Source: Actinokineospora terrae (GTDB lineage Bacteria > Actinomycetota > Actinomycetes > Mycobacteriales > Pseudonocardiaceae). Taken from it: a stretch of 64,000 nucleotides of DNA. The stretch is from positions 418,022-482,021 of the forward strand of contig NZ_FOGI01000002.1 of assembly GCF_900111175.1 (NCBI RefSeq), given 5' to 3'. Shown piece by piece: positions 1 to 8,692 of this stretch. Under the pieces are notes generated by a model. The model did not search any database, had not been told where the DNA came from, and saw only the letters and a program-made list of their open reading frames with translations. A program made the position numbers and the translations under genes. Within the stretch, counting starts at the first letter, position 1. The number at the start of each line of letters is the position of its first letter.

Positions 1-914
1 GGTGGCGGCCGATCTTCCTGATCAACGTGCCCCTCGGCGCCGCGCTGCTGGCGGCGGGCCTCCGGTACCTGCCGCGCGACGACGGGGCTCGGCACCGCGA
101 CCCGCTCGACCTGCGGGGGGTGGCGGTGCTGTCCCTGGCCTTGCTGCTGGCGGTGGTACCGCTGGTGTTCGGGCGCGAGGCGGGGTGGCCATTGTGGACA
201 TGGGCGTCCCTGGCGGCGAGCGTGCCCGCGCTGGGGTGGTTCGTGGCGACGCAGCGGCGGACGGCGCACCCGCTGGTCAACCTGTCACTGGTCCGGCGGC
301 CCGCGCTCCGGTGGGGACTGATCGCGCACGGGGCCAGCACGTTGACGTACCTGGCGCTGTTGTTCGTGCTGGCGGTGTACCTGCAGCGGGGGCTCGGGTT
401 GAGCCCCGCGTACTCGGGCTTCGCCTTGGTGACCTGGGTAGCCGCCTTCGGCATCGCAGGCCCTCTCCTGCCGCGGCTGCCCTCCCGGTGGTCCCACCTG
501 ATGCCCGCCCTGGGCTGCACGATCCTCGCCCTGGGCTACCTGGCCACCACCCTCACCGCGGCCACCGGCCACGCGTCCGGCCCCGTCCTGCTGGCCGTCC
601 TGGCCATCGGCGGCTTCGGCCTGGGCTTGAGCTCCGCCGCCCTCATCACCCACCTGACCACCGCCACCCCCACCGAACACGCCCCCGACCTCAGCGGCCT
701 CATCAGCACCAACGCCCAACTCTGGGGCGCCATCGGCGTAGCCGCCGCCGGGACCGCGTACCTGTCCCTGGCCCGAACCCCGTCCCAGGCCACCACCGCC
801 TTCACAGTGATCACCGCGGCCTTCAGCGCCCTGGCCTTGGCCGCGGCAGGAGCATCACTCCTGGCGACCCGCGCTCGTGCCGGTCACCCTGCCGTCAGCG
901 GGTCCGTCGGCTGA
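1..914 (+). CDS. MFS drug exporter, DHA2 type (5'-partial)
   Basis: This is the C-terminal part of a major facilitator permease, probably a proton-driven drug exporter in the cytoplasmic membrane. The reading frame is open from the first bases and begins with a W-R-P-I-F-L-I-N-V-P-L-G stretch, the conserved loop after helix 6 of 14-helix DHA2 exporters, so the gene starts upstream of the window. About eight hydrophobic helices follow, for example near 130-180, 330-390, 430-480, 510-620 and 720-870. The closing tail is short and hydrophilic, with stop TGA at 912-914. It converges on the PAC2 gene with 3 bp between the stops. The substrate cannot be read from this part. The nearby TetR gene could regulate it, but it lies beyond the PAC2 gene and the link is only a guess. 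Confidence 0.85.
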   Translation, partial: WRPIFLINVPLGAALLAAGLRYLPRDDGARHRDPLDLRGVAVLSLALLLAVVPLVFGREAGWPLWTWASLAASVPALGWFVATQRRTAHPLVNLSLVRRPALRWGLIAHGASTLTYLALLFVLAVYLQRGLGLSPAYSGFALVTWVAAFGIAGPLLPRLPSRWSHLMPALGCTILALGYLATTLTAATGHASGPVLLAVLAIGGFGLGLSSAALITHLTTATPTEHAPDLSGLISTNAQLWGAIGVAAAGTAYLSLARTPSQATTAFTVITAAFSALALAAAGASLLATRARAGHPAVSGSVG

Positions 915-917
915 GGG

Positions 918-1817
918 TTACTGGTCGCGGGGTTGTTCGGCGAGGAAGCGTTCCAGTTCGGCGCCGAGTTCGTCGGCGCTGGGGAGGGGGTCGCCGTCGG
1001 GGACGAGGAGGCTCTGGGTGCTCTCGGCGTAGGCGTCGTACTGGCGTTCGAGGGCGGCGACGACCTCGCTGACCTCGGTGGACTCGGCTACCTGGCGGGC
1101 GATCTCGGTGTCGGCGCGGCGGGCGGTCTCGCGCAGGCCGTCGGTGCGGATGACCAGGTCGGTGGCGGAGATGACCGACTCGAGCAGGCTCAGCGCGGCG
1201 GTCGGGTAGGTGCTCTGCGCGAGGTAGTGCGGGACGTAGGCGGCGAAGCCCATGGCGTCGTGGCCCGCCTGGCCCAGCCGGAACTCCAGCAGCGCCGAGA
1301 GGTTGCCCGGGACCTGGACGCGGTTGAACGGGGACTTGTCGGTCACCAGTTCCGGCCTGGTCGCGTGCGAGATGACGGTCAGGTCGCGGGTGTGCGGGAC
1401 GCCCATCGGGATGCCGTGCGCGCCCACGGCCAGCCGCACGCCCCACCGCTCGATCAGCGCCTGGACCGCGGCGACCACGGCCTCCCAGCGCCGGTCCGGC
1501 TCGGGCCCGGTGAGCAGCAGGAACGGCGTGCCGGCGGCGTCGTGCAGCAGGTGGACGACCAGTTCGGGGGTGTCGTAGTCCTCCCAGCGGTCGGTGTCGT
1601 AGGTCATCACCGGGCGCCGGGCGCGGTAGTCGATCAGGTCGTCGATGTCGAAGCGGGCGATCACCCGGTGCTCGTGCAGCTCCAGCAGGTGCTCGACCAG
1701 GGTCGACCCGGCCGCGCCCGCGTCGACGAACCCGCTGAAGTGGTGCAGCAGCACGCTCCCGGCCAGGTCCGGGACGTCCGAGTCGACCTCGAACAGCTCC
1801 TCCGGGTCCACCGCCAC
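918..1817 (-). CDS. PAC2 family protein
   Basis: A 299-residue PAC2-family protein. Members include proteasome-assembly chaperone homologues and uncharacterised actinobacterial proteins of similar length. The N-terminal half has the family's pattern of acidic residues and a GFVDAG turn near residue 25, a long central alpha/beta domain containing VGAHGIPMGVPHTR, and an acidic helical C-terminus. The GTG at 1817 is chosen because GGGAGG lies six bases upstream. The open frame runs much further upstream, but that part is arginine/proline-rich antisense of the TetR gene and not credible. The biochemical role is unknown; actinobacteria have 20S proteasomes, so a chaperone-like role is conceivable but unproven. 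Confidence 0.85.
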   Translation of the reverse strand: MAVDPEELFEVDSDVPDLAGSVLLHHFSGFVDAGAAGSTLVEHLLELHEHRVIARFDIDDLIDYRARRPVMTYDTDRWEDYDTPELVVHLLHDAAGTPFLLLTGPEPDRRWEAVVAAVQALIERWGVRLAVGAHGIPMGVPHTRDLTVISHATRPELVTDKSPFNRVQVPGNLSALLEFRLGQAGHDAMGFAAYVPHYLAQSTYPTAALSLLESVISATDLVIRTDGLRETARRADTEIARQVAESTEVSEVVAALERQYDAYAESTQSLLVPDGDPLPSADELGAELERFLAEQPRDQ

Positions 1818-1867
1818 CGCGTACCTCCCAGTCGATCCACCGTTTCCCCCGTTCAGCGCCCGCGGAC

Positions 1868-1885
1868 CACCGGGTATTCCCGGTG
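1868..1885 (-). terminator. Hairpin after tetR
   Basis: A perfect 7-bp stem, CACCGGG/CCCGGTG, with a TATT loop lies between the TetR stop and the PAC2 start on the minus strand. There is no U-tract, as is usual in high-GC actinomycetes. It would partly separate TetR transcription from PAC2. Confidence 0.45.
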
Positions 1886-1903
1886 AGGGGCAGGACACAG
1901 CGA

Positions 1904-2659
1904 TCAGCGGCGGTCGACCAGCACCGCGATGCCGTCGAGCAGCCGGTCCAGCCCGAACCGCAGGATGTGCTCGGGGCTGTACGCCGCGCGGTGCTCGGTC
2001 CCGGCGGCGGTCCCGACCCGGCTGGCGGTGGGGTGCTCGTCCGGCGTGGTGTACCTGGCCAGCCACGGCGCCTGGATCCGCCACCACTGCTCGTCGGTCA
2101 GCCCGGTGCCGCGGCGCAGGTCCTCGGCCTCGACCGAGGCGCGGGCGGCGGTGCGGACGTGCCCGAGGACCAGCGCGAGCACCGAGTCCAGCGCGATGTC
2201 GTCGAGGCCGGTGCCCTCGAGCGCGGTCAGCTCGCGCTCGTACTTGGCGATGGCGTTGGGCCCGAGCACCGGCCTGCTGGTCTCGACGTGCGCGAGCCAC
2301 GGGTGCGCCAGGTACAGCGCCCAGTTGGCCATCGCCACCCGGTCCAGCCGGTCGCGCCAGGTGCCTGCCGGGTCGAGCGCGGCCAGTTCGCCGTAGGCGG
2401 TGTCGACCATGAGGTCGAGCAGTTCCGGCTTGCCCCGCACGTAGGTGTAGGTCGACATCGTGCCCACGCCGAGCGCCTCGCTCACCCGGCGCATGGTCAG
2501 CGCCGCGACGCCCTCGGTGTCGGCGACCCCCATCGCCACCCGGACGATCTTGTCGACGCTCAGGTCGGTCCGCCCGTCGCGGGACGCGGGTTCCCTGGTC
2601 CGCCACAGCAGCGCGAGGCTGCGGGTGGGGTCGGCGGGCTTGCCGCGGTCTCTGGCCAT
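1904..2659 (-). CDS. TetR family transcriptional regulator
   Basis: A one-component repressor of about 251 residues. An N-terminal tail of about 35 residues precedes the TetR DNA-binding domain (about 36-85), recognisable by KIVRVAMGVADTEG, then LTMRRVSEALGVG and the recognition-helix segment STYTYVRGKPEL. The C-terminal ligand domain is of the TetR_C_1 type. ATG 2659 is favoured; another in-frame ATG lies at 2668. The stop of the SWIM gene is only about 12 bp upstream on the same strand, and a perfect inverted repeat (2678-2692) sits in the 3' end of that gene, which suggests autoregulation from an internal promoter. The targets are unknown; the MFS exporter 1 kb away is a candidate only. 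Confidence 0.88.
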   Translation of the reverse strand: MARDRGKPADPTRSLALLWRTREPASRDGRTDLSVDKIVRVAMGVADTEGVAALTMRRVSEALGVGTMSTYTYVRGKPELLDLMVDTAYGELAALDPAGTWRDRLDRVAMANWALYLAHPWLAHVETSRPVLGPNAIAKYERELTALEGTGLDDIALDSVLALVLGHVRTAARASVEAEDLRRGTGLTDEQWWRIQAPWLARYTTPDEHPTASRVGTAAGTEHRAAYSPEHILRFGLDRLLDGIAVLVDRR

Positions 2660-2671
2660 GCTGCGCACACC

Positions 2672-3712
2672 CTACTGTCGTACTGGATACGATGCCGCTG
2701 CCGTGAACTCGTCCGGCCTGCCCGAAGCCGCCGCCGCGGACTCGACCACGACAGCGGCGGCCGCCTCGTCGAGCACGTCCTGGGCCCTGATGGCGAGCCG
2801 GACCGCGTCCGACCACTGATCGGCCACCACCCATCCGCCACCCGCGAGCAGGTCCGCCGCGCGGCTGGCGGCGTCCGCGGCGAGCACCACCAGAGCGTCG
2901 TCGACGACCGGCGACACCATCTCGACGTCGGCCAACAACGGCGCCAACGGTCGAGCGGGGACGAGCAACGGACCCGGCGGTTCGGGCAACGGTGCTGGTT
3001 CAGCGGCCCACGCCTCGACCGCGGAGACCCCGACCCGCACCGTTGCCGCCCGCGTCGCGCCCGCCCGGGAGTTGCGCCGGTGCAGTTCCGCCATGAGGTC
3101 GGTCTCGTCCCGGCCGCGCACGAGCAGCAGCACGAACGGGTCGCGGTCGAGCAGCCAGGACACCTGGTAGGCCAACGCGGCGGCGTGCGCGCACGGGCTG
3201 TTCCACTCGGGACAGGTGCACTCCGGCTCCAGGTCGTCGAAGTCGGGCAGCAGCCGCACCCCCGCGTCGGCCGCCGCGCTGACCAGCTCACGCGGCATGT
3301 CGCGGTCGAGCAGGGCGGCGACGTGCCCGGCGCGGCGCGCGGCCTGGTCCAGGAAGCGGTCCCAGCCCGCGTCGGTCAGCTCGCTCACCCGGACCACGGT
3401 GGTGAACGGGTGCGTGTGGTCGCCGTCGTGCACGGTCGCCGAGACGCGCCCCTGGCTGACGGTGATGGGGCCGACGTACCCGGCGAAGGCGTGCGCGCGG
3501 CCCCGGCGCAGCTGTTCGCGGTCGAGGGCGGTGTCCTCCATGGACTCCGTCCAGGCGTTGCCCCACCAGGTGTCGGCGAACTTCTTGCCGTAGCGCCGAT
3601 GCGGCTCGAACGCGGGGAAGGTGACCGCGTGCACCGGGGACTCGTCCGCGTCGACCTCGTCGTCGTCCTCGTCGGCGAACAGGGCGGCGAGGTACTCGTC
3701 GTCGTCGTTCAT
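2672..3712 (-). CDS. SWIM zinc-finger protein
   Basis: A 346-residue protein with a SWIM zinc finger: C165, C167, C174 and H176 form the CxC...CxH signature. SWIM domains bind DNA or protein, and in bacteria commonly accompany SNF2 ATPases. The N-terminus is acidic (many D/E in the first 25 residues). The region before the finger has the conserved GKKFADTWWGNAW motif of bacterial SWIM proteins. The C-terminal 170 residues are alanine-rich and helical with no known domain. The start codon overlaps the stop of the SNF2 gene (ATGA, 3709-3712), so the pair is translationally coupled and probably acts together. Function beyond DNA/chromatin association is not known. Confidence 0.88.
   Translation of the reverse strand: MNDDDEYLAALFADEDDDEVDADESPVHAVTFPAFEPHRRYGKKFADTWWGNAWTESMEDTALDREQLRRGRAHAFAGYVGPITVSQGRVSATVHDGDHTHPFTTVVRVSELTDAGWDRFLDQAARRAGHVAALLDRDMPRELVSAAADAGVRLLPDFDDLEPECTCPEWNSPCAHAAALAYQVSWLLDRDPFVLLLVRGRDETDLMAELHRRNSRAGATRAATVRVGVSAVEAWAAEPAPLPEPPGPLLVPARPLAPLLADVEMVSPVVDDALVVLAADAASRAADLLAGGGWVVADQWSDAVRLAIRAQDVLDEAAAAVVVESAAAASGRPDEFTAAASYPVRQ
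2678..2692. promoter_or_regulatory. Palindromic operator candidate for tetR
   Basis: TCGTA-CTGGA-TACGA is a perfect 5-bp inverted repeat with a 5-bp spacer, 19 bp upstream of the TetR start. Size and placement fit an autoregulatory TetR operator. It lies inside the last codons of the SWIM gene. Its GTACGAC core recurs at the inverted repeat upstream of the SNF2 gene. Regulation is inferred from geometry only. Confidence 0.4.
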
Positions 3713-6444
3713 CGCCTGCTCCCCAGGGAGACGAGGCGGAGCAGCTCGGCGTCGCTCAGTTCGCTGAGCGCGGCCTCCCCGCCGCCCAGCACCGCGTCCG
3801 CGAGCTCCTTTTTGGACTCCAACAGGGTGGCTACGCGCTCTTCCAACGTCCCCACGGCCGTGAACCGGTGGACCTGCACGGACTTCGTCTGGCCGATGCG
3901 GTGCGCTCGGTCGGTGGCCTGGGCCTCCACGGCGGGGTTCCACCACCGGTCGAAGTGCACGACGTGGTCGGCCCTGGTCAGCGTCAGGCCGGTGCCCGCG
4001 GCCTTGAGCGAGAGCAGGAACACCGGTGCGTCCCCGGCTTGGAACCGGCGCACCATCTCCTCTCTCGCGCGCACCGGTGTTCCGCCGTGCAGCAGCAAGG
4101 TCGGCACGCCGGTGGCCGCGAAGTGCAGTTCGAGCAGTCGCGCCATCCTCACGTACTGGGTGAACACCAGCACCGCGCCGCCCTCTGCCGCAATGGTGCT
4201 GACCAACTCGTCGAGCAGTTGCAGTTTCTCGGAGCGGGACCGGGCCGGGGTGCCGGTCTCCCTGAGGTAGTGCGCGGGGTGGTTGCAGACCTGCTTGAGC
4301 GCGACGAGCAGCTTGAGCACCAGACCCCGCCGGGCGATGGGGGTCTCGCTGGCCCGGATCTCGGCCATCACCTCGTCGACGACGCGCTGGTAGAGCACCG
4401 CTTGCTCGTCGGTCAGCGCCACCGGGTGGTCGGTCTCGATCTTGGGTGGCAGTTCGGCGGCGATGCCGGGGTCGCTCTTGCGCCTGCGCAGCACGAACGG
4501 GCGGACCAGCGCGCCGAACCGGCCCGCCACGCGGTTGTCCCGGTCGACCTCGATGGCGCGACCCCAGGTGGAGCGGAACGCGCTCGCGGTCCCGAGCAGG
4601 CCGGGAGTCGTCCAGTCGAGCAGCGTCCACAGGTCGATGAGGCTGTTCTCCACGGGGGTGCCGGTGAGGGCGACCCTGGCCGCGGCGGGGATGGCGCGCA
4701 ACGCCTTGGCGGTGTCGCTGAGCCGGTTCTTCACGTTCTGCGCCTCGTCGGCCACCACCAGCCCCCAGCGCACCCCGGCCAACGCGGCGGCGTCGAGGCG
4801 CATCGTCGCGTAGGTGGTGAGCACGAAGCCCTCGACATCGACAAGGGAGCGGGACTCGCCGTGGAAGCGGCGCACCGGTGTTCCCGGCGCGAACCTGGTG
4901 ATCTCGTTCTCCCAGTTGCCGAGCACCGATGCGGGGCAGACCACCAGCGTCGGCTCGGTCGCGGCGCGCGCCAGGTGCAGGGCGATCAGCGTGACGGTCT
5001 TGCCCAGGCCCATGTCGTCGGCCAGGCAGCCGCCGAACCCGAGCGCGGTCATCCGGTTCAGCCAGCGGACGCCGCGGGACTGGTAGTCGCGCAGGGACGC
5101 CTTGAGCCCAGGTGGGCTGACCAGCGGTTCCGGGCCGCCCTCGGGGTCGGCGACAAGGTCGACGACCCCGCCGAGCCAGCCGTCGGCGACGGTCTCGACC
5201 AGCGTGTCGGCGATCTCGGAACTGCCGACCACGGCGGCGGTGAACCCGGCGAAGGCGGGGAACGGGGGCAGGTCGGGTTCGCGGGCCTTGCGCCCGAGGT
5301 CGGGCGGGACCAGCACCGACTGGCCACGCAGCGCAACGATGGGCCGCAACGATGCGACGGCGGCTGTCTCGGTGTCCGTCAACGGCAGGCCCGCGAGCAG
5401 CAGCTGCCAGCGCGTCGGCAACGGTGGTGAGTCGCGGAGGTGCGTGGCAACGTTGTCCGGGCGGGCGCCCGGGGCGTGGACGACAACCCTGGCCCCGAGG
5501 TCGCGGGACATCTCGTCCGGCCACTCGATCGCCACCCCGGCCTCGGCGAGCCGCGTCTCGGCGCCGTCGAGGAGGTCGGCCACGTCGGCGTCGACGAGGT
5601 CCAACCCGGTCGGTTCGGCGTCGGCCAGCAGGCTCTCCAGCGGGGACCAGACCGCGGCCGCCCGCCGCACGGCGACCATGGCCTCGAAGGTGGCGCGCTC
5701 GCCGAACCCGGTCTCCGCGCCGGTCCACAGGGCCTCGGCGTCGGTGATCCTGATCGGGTCGGCCAGGTCCCGCAGCCGCACGACGGCGGTGAGCCTGGTC
5801 GGGTCGCCCCTGCTCTCCAGGCGCAACGCCACCCGCAGCCCGACGTCGACCCCGGCCGCGACCTGCCTGGCCCACTCCCCCAGATCGATGGCGTCCTGGG
5901 TGTGGTCGGCCGTGGTCTCCAGGTCGGCGAACCGGGGGTCACCGGTCAGCCAGGACGCCCCCGGTGTGCGGGGCATCGTGTCCGCGACGGCGTCGTACAA
6001 CGCCCGCACCAACTCCCGCGCGTCCGGCAGCCTGCCGTCTGCCACCGGGACCGCCCTGGCGGCAGCGGGCATCGCCGATGCCAAGGCGCGCAACCGTTCG
6101 ACGTCAGCCACGTCGTACGGCCCGACCCGCCACGCGTCGACACCACCGGGCGAGACACCGGGCAACAACCGCCCGCGTGCGATCAGGTGCAACGCGTTGC
6201 GCACGACCGCGCCATAGAACGCAACGGAAGCCGAGACTCCGGTCTGGTCGCCCAACAGAACCGGCACCATCGCACCAACGGGCACCCGCCGCACCGGCAC
6301 GGGCCGGGCGACAACGGCGCCCGTCTCGTCCGGCAGCGCCATGACGACCTCGGCGGGTACACCGGGTTCGGGCAGGTGCCCGCTCCCGTAGATCAGGAAC
6401 GCCCCTGCTCGCGCCGGGTCGCCCCGTTCGAACACCAACTCCAC
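3709..6444 (-). CDS. SNF2-family DNA-dependent ATPase
   Basis: A 911-residue Swi2/Snf2-type ATPase that probably translocates along DNA. The N-terminal 450 residues hold the bacterial SNF2-associated domain. RecA-like lobe 1 has the Walker A motif DDMGLGKT (about 473), the Walker B variant DEAQ (about 565) and motif III LTGTPVEN. Lobe 2 has LLHGGTPVRAREE and the arginine-finger motif DRAHRIGQT near the end. GTG 6444 is chosen because GGGGAGG lies seven bases upstream; the open frame continues to 6516 across a likely promoter. It overlaps the SWIM gene by 4 bp. An imperfect inverted repeat lies just upstream (6463-6483). A role in repair, recombination or defence cannot be told apart from sequence. 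Confidence 0.92.
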   Translation of the reverse strand: MELVFERGDPARAGAFLIYGSGHLPEPGVPAEVVMALPDETGAVVARPVPVRRVPVGAMVPVLLGDQTGVSASVAFYGAVVRNALHLIARGRLLPGVSPGGVDAWRVGPYDVADVERLRALASAMPAAARAVPVADGRLPDARELVRALYDAVADTMPRTPGASWLTGDPRFADLETTADHTQDAIDLGEWARQVAAGVDVGLRVALRLESRGDPTRLTAVVRLRDLADPIRITDAEALWTGAETGFGERATFEAMVAVRRAAAVWSPLESLLADAEPTGLDLVDADVADLLDGAETRLAEAGVAIEWPDEMSRDLGARVVVHAPGARPDNVATHLRDSPPLPTRWQLLLAGLPLTDTETAAVASLRPIVALRGQSVLVPPDLGRKAREPDLPPFPAFAGFTAAVVGSSEIADTLVETVADGWLGGVVDLVADPEGGPEPLVSPPGLKASLRDYQSRGVRWLNRMTALGFGGCLADDMGLGKTVTLIALHLARAATEPTLVVCPASVLGNWENEITRFAPGTPVRRFHGESRSLVDVEGFVLTTYATMRLDAAALAGVRWGLVVADEAQNVKNRLSDTAKALRAIPAAARVALTGTPVENSLIDLWTLLDWTTPGLLGTASAFRSTWGRAIEVDRDNRVAGRFGALVRPFVLRRRKSDPGIAAELPPKIETDHPVALTDEQAVLYQRVVDEVMAEIRASETPIARRGLVLKLLVALKQVCNHPAHYLRETGTPARSRSEKLQLLDELVSTIAAEGGAVLVFTQYVRMARLLELHFAATGVPTLLLHGGTPVRAREEMVRRFQAGDAPVFLLSLKAAGTGLTLTRADHVVHFDRWWNPAVEAQATDRAHRIGQTKSVQVHRFTAVGTLEERVATLLESKKELADAVLGGGEAALSELSDAELLRLVSLGSRR

Positions 6445-6462
6445 GGCCACGCCTCCCCAGTC

Positions 6463-6483
6463 GTACGATACAACATACCGTAC
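6463..6483. promoter_or_regulatory. Inverted repeat upstream of SNF2 gene
   Basis: Two 8-bp arms, GTACGATA and TACCGTAC, match at 7 of 8 positions around a CAACA spacer and end about 18 bp before the SNF2 start, just upstream of its ribosome-binding site. The segment is distinctly AT-rich for this genome. It fits a repressor operator over a promoter. It shares a GTACGAC core with the palindrome upstream of tetR. Confidence 0.4.
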
Positions 6484-6662
6484 AACGTTCCAGCCTGCCA
6501 CGACCCCGGCTCGCACCGGCGCGGCCCGCCTGCCGCGATCGGTCCACTGTGGACGTTACGGGCCAGTGAGCATCCCCACACCCGGCCGATGATCTTCACC
6601 GAAACCGCCCGCCACCGGGTTTCCCGGCCACTACCATCGCGGCCTGATTGGGGGCGACAACC

Positions 6663-7160
6663 GTGGACCAGGCCAGGTACGACGAGACACTGCGGCACTT
6701 CGCCGAGCAGGCGGCGAACGCGGCACGGCTCAAGGACAGCATCGCGCAGCTCAAGGGCAGCGCCCGCAGCACGGACGGTTCGGTGACCGTCACCGTCGCC
6801 CCGTCCGGCGCCGTCCTCGGGCTCCAGCTGGCGCCCGCGGCGATGAACCGGTCGCACACCCAGCTCACCCAGGACATCCTCGCCACCATCCGCGCCGCCC
6901 AGCAGGAAGCCGCCGCGCGGATGGAGGACACCGTCCGCCCCCTGGTCGGCGACGCCCAGTACGACCGCTTCCAAGCCGCCTTCCGCGCCCAGTCCCCCGC
7001 CGTGGAACCCCTCGGCCCCACCGCACCGCCGCCCCCTTCGGCCCTCCCGACGCCATCGTCCGCCATCCCGGCTGCGCACACCCGCAGGCCGCGCACCCCA
7101 GCCCCGCCGGATGACGACGGCGACTTCACCGACGAGAGCATCTACCGGGACCGCTCATGA
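6663..7160 (+). CDS. YbaB/EbfC-like protein, ESX-associated
   Basis: A 165-residue protein with a YbaB/EbfC-type fold in its first 100 residues: a helical start (DETLRHFAEQAANAARL), then a beta hairpin with the GSVTVTVAPSGAVLGLQL pattern, then a long helix. The remaining 60 residues are Pro/Ala-rich and disordered. Such proteins bind DNA nonspecifically or sit at the head of actinobacterial type VII operons. GTG 6663 is preferred over TTG 6648 because a GGGGGCGA element then sits at normal distance. The stop overlaps the next ATG (ATGA), giving translational coupling to the WXG100-like gene. Confidence 0.8.
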   Translation: MDQARYDETLRHFAEQAANAARLKDSIAQLKGSARSTDGSVTVTVAPSGAVLGLQLAPAAMNRSHTQLTQDILATIRAAQQEAAARMEDTVRPLVGDAQYDRFQAAFRAQSPAVEPLGPTAPPPPSALPTPSSAIPAAHTRRPRTPAPPDDDGDFTDESIYRDRS

Positions 7161-8671
7161 CCGGCATGAACATCGCGGGCGACACCCTCCGCGCGCACGC
7201 GGTCGGTTCGCGCGGCCAGGCGGAGAACTTCACCGGGCTCGCCCGGCTGCTGGAACAGGCGCGGGTGCACGACGAGTGCTTCGGCCCGCTGGGCAGGCCG
7301 ATGGCGGCCACCTACTTCACGTCGCTGCGCGAGTGCCAGGACATGGCGGGCAAGGCGTCGGCCTACCTCACGCAGATCGCGGAAGCGCTCGACGAGTCCG
7401 CGGCGGCCTACGGGGCGACCGACACCGACAACGCGTCCGGCCTCAGGTCAGCGGGGCAAGGCGTCGGCTCCTTCGGCGATCTCAACAGCGCCGGCGACGC
7501 CAACCGGGACGACTACCTCGACCAGGTCGGCAACCGCGGCAGCACGTGGGCCGACGCTGGCGACAAGCTCCAGGACGCGGGCAGCCCGGCCGAGGCGGGC
7601 TTCGCGCTGGTCAACGCGCGCATGGAGCAGTTGGCCGCGATCGCGAGCCCCGGTCAGGCCCTCGTCGACAACGGCCTGGGGTTCCTGATCTCGCTGGCGA
7701 TCAGCCCGTTGATCGAGTTCGTGCTGGAGCCCGCGGTCGGCGATCCGGAGCAGATGCGCAGCACCGCCAAGGGCTGGGAGAAGGTCAGCAACTGGCTGGA
7801 GCAGGTCGCGGTGCGCGAGCAGGAGCGCGCGGCGGCCACGTCGTCGGGTTGGCAGGGCGAGGCCGGTGACGCGTTCCGCGCCGAGATGGCCGAGTTCGCC
7901 GACGGTGCCCGTGCGCTCGGCGGTGACATCGCCACGCTGACGACCGTGCTGGAGACCGCGGCCGACATCTTCGACACCTTCGTCCAGGTCGTCATCGACA
8001 TCATCCAGGAGTTCGTGCTCGGGCTGATCGTCGAGTGGCTGGCCGCGCTGGCGGCGTCCTGGATCACCGCGGGCACCTCGATCGCCGCGGAGACCGGGCT
8101 GACCGCCGCGCAGGTCGCCGTCACCAAGACCCGGCTCGGCACCGAGGTCGCCAAACTCCTGCACCGGCTCAAGCCGCTGATCACCCACCTCGAGGACGCC
8201 CTCGTGCGGATCAGGTCGAACAAGATCGTCGAAGCCGCGCTCAAGAAGGTCGGCAAGGTCACCGACATCCCCTGGGCCGGTGGCGTCATCGGCCGCAAGC
8301 TGGACCGGGCGAACCCCGCGCTCGGCTACATCCGCAACCACACCGACGACCTCGCGACGACGACACCGAACAACATCATCGGCAAGCGCACCTTCACCAA
8401 GGATCGCGAAGTCATCCTCGGCGAGGACGGCAAGCCCGTCGCGCTCTCCGGCGAGAAGGCACTCGCGCAGCGCGTGGTCACCACGAGCCTCGGCTACCTC
8501 GGGCTCAGCGGCACCACCGACATCGGCAGGGTCACGATGCACGGCGTCCTGGAGAACCTCCCCGGCGCAGCCGTGGAATGGGGCCTCAAACGCGCGGAAG
8601 ACCACGTCGACGATCCGTCCACATCGGACGAGCGCAGGGCCGCCGAGGACCGCGGCTTCACGGTCGACTAG
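7157..8671 (+). CDS. Type VII secretion substrate-like protein (EspC/WXG100 repeats)
   Basis: A 504-residue, mostly helical protein. Residues 1-110 resemble the EspC-type helical domain of type VII substrates. Residues about 190-290 form a second helical hairpin with the WxG-like turn SGWQGEAGDAFR, followed by a long hydrophobic helix and an Ala-rich stretch (FVQVVIDIIQEF onward) typical of large actinobacterial ESX substrates. The C-terminal 170 residues have no recognised enzymatic motif. In related large proteins that position carries toxin domains, so a toxin or adhesin role is possible but not shown. It is coupled to the YbaB-like gene upstream and separated by 21 bp from the next gene. 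No ESX membrane or ATPase component is in the window. Confidence 0.78.
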   Translation: MTGMNIAGDTLRAHAVGSRGQAENFTGLARLLEQARVHDECFGPLGRPMAATYFTSLRECQDMAGKASAYLTQIAEALDESAAAYGATDTDNASGLRSAGQGVGSFGDLNSAGDANRDDYLDQVGNRGSTWADAGDKLQDAGSPAEAGFALVNARMEQLAAIASPGQALVDNGLGFLISLAISPLIEFVLEPAVGDPEQMRSTAKGWEKVSNWLEQVAVREQERAAATSSGWQGEAGDAFRAEMAEFADGARALGGDIATLTTVLETAADIFDTFVQVVIDIIQEFVLGLIVEWLAALAASWITAGTSIAAETGLTAAQVAVTKTRLGTEVAKLLHRLKPLITHLEDALVRIRSNKIVEAALKKVGKVTDIPWAGGVIGRKLDRANPALGYIRNHTDDLATTTPNNIIGKRTFTKDREVILGEDGKPVALSGEKALAQRVVTTSLGYLGLSGTTDIGRVTMHGVLENLPGAAVEWGLKRAEDHVDDPSTSDERRAAEDRGFTVD

Positions 8672-8692
8672 CGGTCGCGGAGAGGACTGCCC

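Noticed and set aside
2672..5875. A long minus-strand frame that would fuse SNF2-shadow sequence to the SWIM protein
   Set aside because: The SWIM protein has its own ATG overlapping the SNF2 stop; the upstream part has no domain content.
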